Shown: in pieces, positions 6,063-9,985 of the stretch
Numbering within the stretch: the first letter of the stretch is position 1
Layout of the letters: the number at the start of each line of letters is the position of its first letter
Source of the DNA: Candidatus Aegiribacteria sp.
GTDB lineage: Bacteria > Fermentibacterota > Fermentibacteria > Fermentibacterales > JCC-6
Direction of reading: 5' to 3'
Length of the DNA: 9,985 nt
Assembly: GCA_030638185.1 (NCBI GenBank)
Contig: DAOWFD010000395.1
Location: 1-9,985 of the forward strand
Program-made: the position numbers and the translations under genes
The notes under the pieces: generated by a model
The model's database searches: none
Told to the model about the DNA's origin: nothing
What the model saw: the letters and a program-made list of their open reading frames with translations, nothing else

Positions 6063-7187
6063 ATGAGAACACAGTTTGTCGTTCCCGCCGCAGTGGTGGT
6101 GCTGATCTGCGGTGTGTTTACTGGCGCATGCTCGGCTATGCCTGCTCAACACTGCTCCTCTTTTGTGCTCGACACCGGCGACCCGCCGGTCTTCGGCGCC
6201 AACTATGATCATGTAAGCGTCTACCATGGGCTTGTATTCATCAACAAAATAGGGGTCACCAAGGTTGGCCTGATTGCCAGCACCACCGGTCATTACGCCC
6301 GGTGGAAGGCTCGTTACGCCAGTATCACATTCAACCTGGTGGGTTTCCAGTTCGCCTGGGCTGGAATGAACGATCAGGGCCTGACCCTGAGCACTCTGGC
6401 CCTCAGTACCACCGAGCAACCGGTCCCGGATGAGCGCCCTCCCCTGGACTCGGGTATGTGGATGCAGTACATCCTGGACACCTGCGCCTCGGTCGATGAG
6501 GTCATTGCAACCGATTCGCTGGTCAGGATCACTACCGTCGATCACTACCTTGTGGCCGACCGCCAGGGCCATGTCGCGACGATCGAGTTTTTGGACGGCG
6601 AGATGGTGGTCCACACCGCAAACGACCTGCCGGTCAGCGCCCTCACCAACAGTACCTACGCAGAGTCGATCGATGCCTGGTTGTGCTACCAGGGCTTCTT
6701 GCAGTACGCCTGGCTGGAAAGTACACTGCACCGCTTCTTCCTTGCGGCTGACAGGGTCAACGGTTTTGTTCCCACCGACAATGAGGCCGCCGTAGCCTAT
6801 GCCTTCGACGTTCTCGAAGAGATCCGCGGGGAGCGCTTCTCGCACCATTCCTCGCAGTGGAGCGTTGTCTTTGACACCAACAACCTCCGTGCCTATTTCC
6901 GGACCCTGAAGCACACGGATCTAAGATACGTGGATCTGATGAGTTTTGACCTGCATTGCGGCCTGCCGGTGCAGATGTTGGACATTCAGGAGGAACTCAG
7001 CGGAGATGCGGGCGGCGCGTTCTTCGACTATTCTTTCGATCTCAACTACGAGCACATGCGGCGGTTTCTGGATGACTGGGGGATCACTATGCAGGATTCC
7101 ACACTGCGCTGGATTCTCCGCCGTTTTGAGAGCTACCCTTGTGTTCGACTCCACCAGCCTAAGCACAACCTGCTACCGGATCCGTGA
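6063..7187 (+). CDS. Exported choloylglycine hydrolase / linear amide C-N hydrolase family protein
   Basis: 374 residues from ATG 6063 (AAAGGAAG upstream); the longer frame from TTG 6012 would put a charged tail before the signal peptide. The signal sequence covers residues ~1-28, and the presumed Ntn nucleophile Cys31 in HCSSFVL follows. Family blocks are GANYDH (45-50, Asn47 and Asp49), INKIGV, KARYASITFNLVGFQFAWAGMNDQGL, HYLVADRQGHVATIEF and ALTNSTY (conserved Asn). Members are cysteine N-terminal hydrolases of amide bonds: bile salts, penicillin V, acyl-homoserine lactones or N-acyl amino acids. Substrate here is unknown. The Arg usual in G-R-N-x-D is Ala46, which may alter activity. The gene is clearly richer in G+C than its neighbours (34/60 at 6301-6360 versus 28/60 at 3121-3180), suggesting recent transfer. 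Whether it is a lipoprotein (FTGAC) or cleaved to expose Cys31 is undecided. Confidence 0.85.
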   Translation: MRTQFVVPAAVVVLICGVFTGACSAMPAQHCSSFVLDTGDPPVFGANYDHVSVYHGLVFINKIGVTKVGLIASTTGHYARWKARYASITFNLVGFQFAWAGMNDQGLTLSTLALSTTEQPVPDERPPLDSGMWMQYILDTCASVDEVIATDSLVRITTVDHYLVADRQGHVATIEFLDGEMVVHTANDLPVSALTNSTYAESIDAWLCYQGFLQYAWLESTLHRFFLAADRVNGFVPTDNEAAVAYAFDVLEEIRGERFSHHSSQWSVVFDTNNLRAYFRTLKHTDLRYVDLMSFDLHCGLPVQMLDIQEELSGDAGGAFFDYSFDLNYEHMRRFLDDWGITMQDSTLRWILRRFESYPCVRLHQPKHNLLPDP

Positions 7188-7253
7188 TCCATAGCACCTT
7201 ATAACGAGCGCTACAGAAGATTTGTCGAAGAACGTGGGTCATTTTCTGAGAAT

Positions 7254-7267
7254 TCGGAGATTTCCGA
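7254..7267. repeat. Hairpin TCGGA-GATT-TCCGA
   Basis: The 5-bp stem lies between AATT arms, 67 bp after the hydrolase and 26 bp before micro-ORF copy D. No T-run follows. Hairpins of unrelated sequence also precede copies A and B. Confidence 0.3.
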
Positions 7268-7292
7268 GAATTTGGTGAACTGGCGGGGCATC

Positions 7293-7382
7293 ATGATAGA
7301 TTATCGAACTTTCTTCGTTGAATCAGACGAATGCTTTATTAAAGTTGCCAGAGAGCTGGAGAATTGTCATACTCTTAAATGA
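7293..7382 (+). CDS. Micro-ORF copy D of the MI(D/N)YRTF repeat family (29 aa)
   Basis: It reads MIDYRTFFVESDECFIKVAR followed by ELENCHTLK and TGA, with GGCGGGG before CATC-ATG. It is 106 bp after the hydrolase and 46 bp before the intact lipoprotein, which it could share a transcript with. It is nearly the same as copy C over codons 10-26. It is the only copy whose upstream alternative-frame ATG is changed, to CTG. Function unknown. Confidence 0.5.
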   Translation: MIDYRTFFVESDECFIKVARELENCHTLK

Positions 7383-7427
7383 TTATCAAGGAGTAGAATC
7401 AAGCCAACGCATATTAGGAGGAGCAAT

Positions 7428-7895
7428 ATGAAGCGAATAACAGTAGCAGTTGTATGCATAGCTCTTACTCTGGCGTGTTCCTCCGAGGAAAACCTAAGCA
7501 TCGAAAATACTGATGATAACGGTGGAAGTTTGATTAACATCGAGAATCTAGAAGAGCAAGTATCGGCGTCAAATATCCCCGAACTGAACGAAGATCTAGC
7601 AGGAGACTTTTCGAGATTACCAGCGGAAGTTTTCCCCGAATGCATGTATCGTCCCCTACCGGATTATCCTGATAGTGCATGGCATAATGGAATTGAGGGT
7701 GATGTCTTGGTGGGCCTGTATCTTGATAGCATTGGTACCATTATGGAGGTTGAAATATATCGATCCAGTGGTTCAGATCTCCTCGATCAGGCCGCCATTG
7801 AAGCTGCATGGCATTCAAGATGGACTCCAGCTCAGCGAAACGGCGAAGGTATCAGTGTGTGGACCGCTGTTTCCTATAAGTTCGAACTCGATTAA
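7428..7895 (+). CDS. Lipoprotein with TonB C-terminal-type domain
   Basis: 155 residues. ATG at 7428 has AGGAGGAG at 7415-7422. The lipoprotein signal is MKRITVAVVCIALTLAC, with lipobox LTLAC and lipidated Cys17. A ~50-residue acidic, low-complexity linker follows, then a TonB_C-like domain: PLPDYPDSAWHNGIEGDVLV, LYLDSIGTIMEVEIYRSSGS, DLLDQAAIEAAW and RWTPAQRN, ending SYKFELD. True TonB proteins carry an N-terminal helix that talks to ExbB/ExbD. This has only a lipid anchor, so it is unlikely to transmit energy and may be an envelope adaptor (inference). The paralogue at 1206-1666 is frameshifted. Micro-ORF D lies 46 bp before it and micro-ORF E 17 bp after, so the three could form one transcript. 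Confidence 0.82.
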   Translation: MKRITVAVVCIALTLACSSEENLSIENTDDNGGSLINIENLEEQVSASNIPELNEDLAGDFSRLPAEVFPECMYRPLPDYPDSAWHNGIEGDVLVGLYLDSIGTIMEVEIYRSSGSDLLDQAAIEAAWHSRWTPAQRNGEGISVWTAVSYKFELD

Positions 7896-7911
7896 ACCAT
7901 GGCGGAGCATC

Positions 7912-7974
7912 ATGATAGATTATCGGACTTTCCTCAGTGAATCTTTCGATAACACAATTAAAGTGATTAAATAG
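7912..7974 (+). CDS. Micro-ORF copy E of the MI(D/N)YRTF repeat family (20 aa)
   Basis: It reads MIDYRTFLSESFDNTIKVIK, then TAG. GGCGGAG precedes CATC-ATG and the start is only 17 bp after the lipoprotein stop, so translational coupling is plausible. Compared with copy A the next codon has changed from CAA to TAG, shortening the product; the DNA after the stop (GTTGCTGA) still matches copy A. It is the shortest copy and may be a decayed one. Confidence 0.45.
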   Translation: MIDYRTFLSESFDNTIKVIK

Positions 7975-8288
7975 GTTGCTGAAACTATGAATAGTGAATG
8001 TTGATCACAAATACAACATATATTGGTTCTTGAAAATCCAGGATACCTTTGATAAGCACTCCTTGGAAATAGACACTACATATAACATAATAATACACAG
8101 TTAAACTGGAGAGGAGATCAAGAAAGACAAATAAGCATCTCGTGTTGTATGCTAGAAGTCATAAGAAAGGTTAGTTTGAGTTTGGATCGATGAAAGCGAG
8201 GTAATACAAAGAGATCCTGAGCCCGGTGGTGAGTGATTGAGTTGGGTACTGAGGAAGCTGGTTATTTAAGCAGACAAGGAGATATGTA
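7975..8288. other. Intergenic / long leader of the porin-like gene
   Basis: No gene supported. After the micro-ORF E tail comes an A+T-rich stretch holding a promoter candidate (8063-8091), then a G/A-rich ~190-nt leader up to AAGGAGA before the ATG at 8289. Confidence 0.4.
8063..8091 (+). promoter_or_regulatory. Sigma70-like promoter candidate
   Basis: TTGGAA (8063-8068), a 17-bp spacer, then CATAAT (8086-8091), matching 4/6 and 5/6 of the consensus boxes. It would give a ~190-nt leader for the outer-membrane protein at 8289. A consensus match alone is weak in an A+T-rich region. Confidence 0.4.
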
Positions 8289-8885
8289 ATGAAACGTTTA
8301 ATTATTGCTCTAGCACTTGTTGCCCTTATGAGCGGGAATGTTCTTGCCGAAGGGACGACTTTTGGTTTCATGGGTGGACTTAACCTGGCGAATGTTACAG
8401 GCGATGATGTGGAAGACAATGAGATGAAGCTATGTTTTGGGGGCGGCGTCTTCATGAACTTCCCGATGACCGAGGTGATCAGTTTGCAGCCCGAGCTTCT
8501 TTATATGATGAAGGGGATGGAATTAGGTACATATGATGATGCGGGAGCAAGGATGTCATATATCGATATCCCCGTACTGGCGAAGTTCACCATACCGACG
8601 GAAGGGGCTTTCGCTCCCTGTTTCTTAGTCGGGCCGTATATCGGATTTAATTTGAGTGCTGAGTCGTATTTTGAGGATCAAGAATATGATATCAAAGATC
8701 AGGTGAAGTCGACCGATTTCGGCTTAGTTATCGGTGGTGGGTTTGACTATGCGATGGGCAAAGGGAACCTGATCTTCGACGCAACGTATGCCCTTGGTCT
8801 AACGACTATCGATGATACGGCAGATGACGACGATGTGAAGAATACCGGGATCATCTTTATGCTCGGATACGGATTCAACTTATAG
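8289..8885 (+). CDS. Outer-membrane beta-barrel protein, porin family type
   Basis: 198 residues. ATG at 8289 has AAGGAGA upstream. The signal peptide is MKRLIIALALVALMSGNVLA, with likely cleavage at Ala20-Glu21. The mature chain has the OMP_b-brl_2-type order: TFGFMGGLNLANVTG, GGGVFMNFPM, ISLQPELLYMMKGMEL, SYIDIPVLAKF, LVGPYIGFNLSAES, TDFGLVIGGGFDYAMGKGNL, FDATYALGLTTID and a last strand IIFMLGYGFNL. The QPELLY, YIDIPVLAK and GPYIGFN signatures are typical of the 'porin family / PorT-like' barrels common in FCB bacteria. Ligand and role are unknown. It is convergent with the minus-strand gene that follows. Confidence 0.85.
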   Translation: MKRLIIALALVALMSGNVLAEGTTFGFMGGLNLANVTGDDVEDNEMKLCFGGGVFMNFPMTEVISLQPELLYMMKGMELGTYDDAGARMSYIDIPVLAKFTIPTEGAFAPCFLVGPYIGFNLSAESYFEDQEYDIKDQVKSTDFGLVIGGGFDYAMGKGNLIFDATYALGLTTIDDTADDDDVKNTGIIFMLGYGFNL

Positions 8886-8894
8886 AATTGTTTT

Positions 8895-8908
8895 AGACTG
8901 TAGAGTCT
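8895..8908. terminator. Weak hairpin between convergent genes
   Basis: AGACT-GTAG-AGTCT lies between the stop at 8885 and the minus-strand stop at 8933, preceded by TTTT (so A-rich tail on the minus strand) and without a plus-strand T-run. Position suits a bidirectional terminator; structure is weak. Confidence 0.25.
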
Positions 8909-8932
8909 TGCATGAAGATTCGTGAGTATGGG

Positions 8933-9376
8933 TTACTCAGCTTCTCCAGATTCTCCTTTTTTGTTCGTTATCACCAATATAATACATCCTGTTGCTCCCA
9001 CAATTATTCCCATCGGGCATACAAAAATAGCAGCTAGAAAGCTTGTTACATCCAAAATTTCAAATATTTGCTTTACTACAACAATGTCTTCAGCCCCTGT
9101 TGCCAGAGCATAGAATAAATTGTGAAGTATGGCAAAAACAGGAAAGCCAATTATAGAAGCGATCAATAGGACTGAAAACTTTTTACGTACGGTCCAGTGG
9201 TGTACAAAGGCAAGTATTATTACAGCAATACTGATATATGCTAAAATAATACCTGGTGGGTTATCAGGTATACCAACAATATTTGCTGCAATCATTAACA
9301 AGATGCCTGCAGCAAAAAGTATCAGGCTTATTATTCTGGTTTTTGCTGTACCGAAGAGTTTCTTTAGGATTCTCAT
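8933..9376 (-). CDS. Four-helix integral membrane protein of unknown function
   Basis: 147 residues. On the minus strand ATG at 9376 follows GGGGGGT, a near-Shine-Dalgarno. A basic N-terminus (MRILKKLFGTAKTR) leads into four hydrophobic segments at about residues 14-34, 41-58, 68-91 and 110-135. The tail NKKGESGEAE is polar, so both ends are likely cytoplasmic by the positive-inside rule. I do not recognise the family and see no catalytic motif. It is the only intact minus-strand gene in the window. Confidence 0.7.
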   Translation of the reverse strand: MRILKKLFGTAKTRIISLILFAAGILLMIAANIVGIPDNPPGIILAYISIAVIILAFVHHWTVRKKFSVLLIASIIGFPVFAILHNLFYALATGAEDIVVVKQIFEILDVTSFLAAIFVCPMGIIVGATGCIILVITNKKGESGEAE

Positions 9377-9811
9377 TAGACCCCCCGCATCTTGGTATCG
9401 TAGATTCCATCAGAACAGCCAGTCTGTCTTGCTGGTTCAGAGTAAGATAATAATGGTACAGACTTGATTCCCGAGATGGAGACAATAGTGACCCCTGAAC
9501 GCATCTCTTTCCCCCCAAACTCATGAGTCCGGAAACAGAATGCGAGTACGTCCGTTGTCTAATAAAATGGCGTGTGTCAGGTAGCCCCTTACCGAACCCA
9601 CATGGCTATTTATTCTTAATAACTTAGATATAGAAATCCTATATGCATGTCAATGGAAAGAAAATAATATTGATACGGAAGTAGACTAAATTCGAAATTT
9701 AACTATGGCGGGGGTGTTGGTTCTGAGTTGGAACCCCTTTATGGCGTGGTTGCAGGGGTTGAAGACTATAAAGTTGTTGGTTAGCAGTAATACTTTATTT
9801 GTTTAACACGT

Positions 9812-9834
9812 AGAAGTTCATTAAAAGGACTTCT
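9812..9834 (+). terminator. Hairpin followed by GTTTTC
   Basis: AGAAGTTC and GGACTTCT form an 8-bp stem with one G-U pair and a 7-nt loop. The short T-run is marginal for an intrinsic terminator and no plus-strand gene precedes it closely. Confidence 0.3.
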
Positions 9835-9848
9835 GTTTTCAAACTGAA

Positions 9849-9869
9849 AGATCAACGATCATTTGATCT
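9849..9869. promoter_or_regulatory. Inverted repeat AGATCAA / TTGATCT
   Basis: Perfect 7-bp arms with a 7-bp centre lie just upstream of the -35 box of the AbrB/MazE-type gene. It is a possible second operator half-site pair for the toxin-antitoxin complex. Confidence 0.35.
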
Positions 9870-9875
9870 CTTGAC

Positions 9876-9903
9876 TTGATTAGGAAATGTATGTATCTAC
9901 AAT
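9876..9903 (+). promoter_or_regulatory. Promoter of the AbrB/MazE-type antitoxin gene
   Basis: TTGATT (9876-9881), 16-bp spacer, TACAAT (9898-9903), which is 5/6 to the -10 consensus and 18 bp before the ATG. The -10 sits inside the palindrome at 9894-9910. Confidence 0.5.
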
Positions 9904-9910
9904 GTAGATA
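9894..9910. promoter_or_regulatory. Operator palindrome over the -10 box
   Basis: TATCTACA-A-TGTAGATA has perfect 8-bp arms. Its place over the -10 and directly before the ribosome-binding site GAGGA fits autorepression by the antitoxin, as known for MazE-type systems. Confidence 0.6.
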
Positions 9911-9920
9911 TAGAGGAAAC

Positions 9921-9985
9921 ATGAAGACAATAGTAAAAAAGTGGGGAAACAGGTTGGCTATTCGAATACCAAAGGTGATATCGGA
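9921..9985 (+). CDS. AbrB/MazE-family antitoxin, N-terminal part (cut by window end)
   Basis: It reads MKTIVKKWGNRLAIRIPKVI and one more codon before the window ends. K-W-G-N-x-L-A-I-R-I-P-K is the swapped-hairpin (SpoVT-AbrB) DNA-binding signature of MazE-type antitoxins. GAGGA lies four bases before the ATG. A MazF-type or PIN-type toxin is expected just beyond the window. It would be the second toxin-antitoxin module in 10 kb. Confidence 0.8.
   Translation, partial: MKTIVKKWGNRLAIRIPKVIS

Larger units (their letters stand above)
9377..9920. other. 544-bp intergenic region rich in inverted repeats
   Basis: No supported gene on either strand. It holds several short inverted repeats: ATATAG/CTATAT (9628-9644), AAATT-CGA-AATTT near 9690, GGTTC-tgagttg-GAACC (9719-9735), and those listed separately at 9812-9834 and 9849-9869, ending in the antitoxin promoter. 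The left part is the likely promoter region of the minus-strand membrane protein. Confidence 0.45.

Noticed and set aside
5967..6914. Minus-strand 315-codon ORF
   Set aside because: It is the antisense shadow of the G+C-rich hydrolase gene; the plus strand has the clear family motifs and signal peptide.
1821..7974. Integron attC sites or a CRISPR array
   Set aside because: The repeats lack the paired inverted core sites of attC, no integrase gene is present, and the five copies are hundreds to thousands of bases apart rather than regularly spaced.
8171..8455. Minus-strand 94-codon ORF
   Set aside because: It is antisense to the start of the porin-like gene; the composition is not that of a protein I can support.

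Overview
The window looks like a gene-poor, cassette-like accessory stretch from a Gram-negative bacterium. Four things point to a didermic cell envelope: two small outer-membrane beta-barrel proteins with signal peptides, two lipoproteins carrying a TonB C-terminal-type domain, an exported Ntn-hydrolase, and a large secreted beta-propeller-like protein ending in a FlgD/type-IX-secretion-like C-terminal Ig domain. That mix is typical of the FCB group and related candidate phyla (Fermentibacterota/Cloacimonadota-like genomes). The lineage is inferred from style only. No rRNA, tRNA or CRISPR array was seen.

Layout. 1-915: 3' part of a secreted repeat protein. 1206-1666: frameshifted TonB-C lipoprotein. 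2051-2673: Phd/YefM antitoxin plus PIN-domain toxin. 3090-4271: AAA_14/DUF4143 ATPase behind an elaborate palindromic promoter region. 4571-4942 (minus): surviving C-terminal end of an SMC/YhaN-like ATPase. 5243-5755: small outer-membrane barrel. 6063-7187: exported, G+C-rich choloylglycine-hydrolase/linear amide C-N hydrolase family enzyme. 7428-7895: intact TonB-C lipoprotein, paralogue of the broken one. 8289-8885: second outer-membrane barrel (porin-family type). 8933-9376 (minus): four-helix membrane protein. 9921-9985: start of a MazE/AbrB-type antitoxin with an operator palindrome over its -10 box.

The most unusual feature is a dispersed, same-strand repeat present five times (ATGs at 1821, 2799, 4368, 7293, 7912). 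Each copy carries a ribosome-binding-site-like GGCGGAG/GGAGGGG and a micro-ORF of 20-34 codons beginning MI(D/N)YRTF-. Each begins 17-155 bp after the stop codon of a larger plus-strand gene. The two copies that follow the two paralogous lipoproteins are each other's closest relatives in their 3' part, so gene plus micro-ORF seems to have been copied as a unit. Neighbouring copies bracket the toxin-antitoxin pair, the ATPase and the intact lipoprotein as direct repeats, giving an integron-like look without any visible integrase or attC site. I do not recognise the micro-protein family.

Most genes look independently acquired rather than parts of one pathway. The envelope genes (lipoproteins, barrels, hydrolase) could share a role at the cell surface, but nothing in the sequence proves it.
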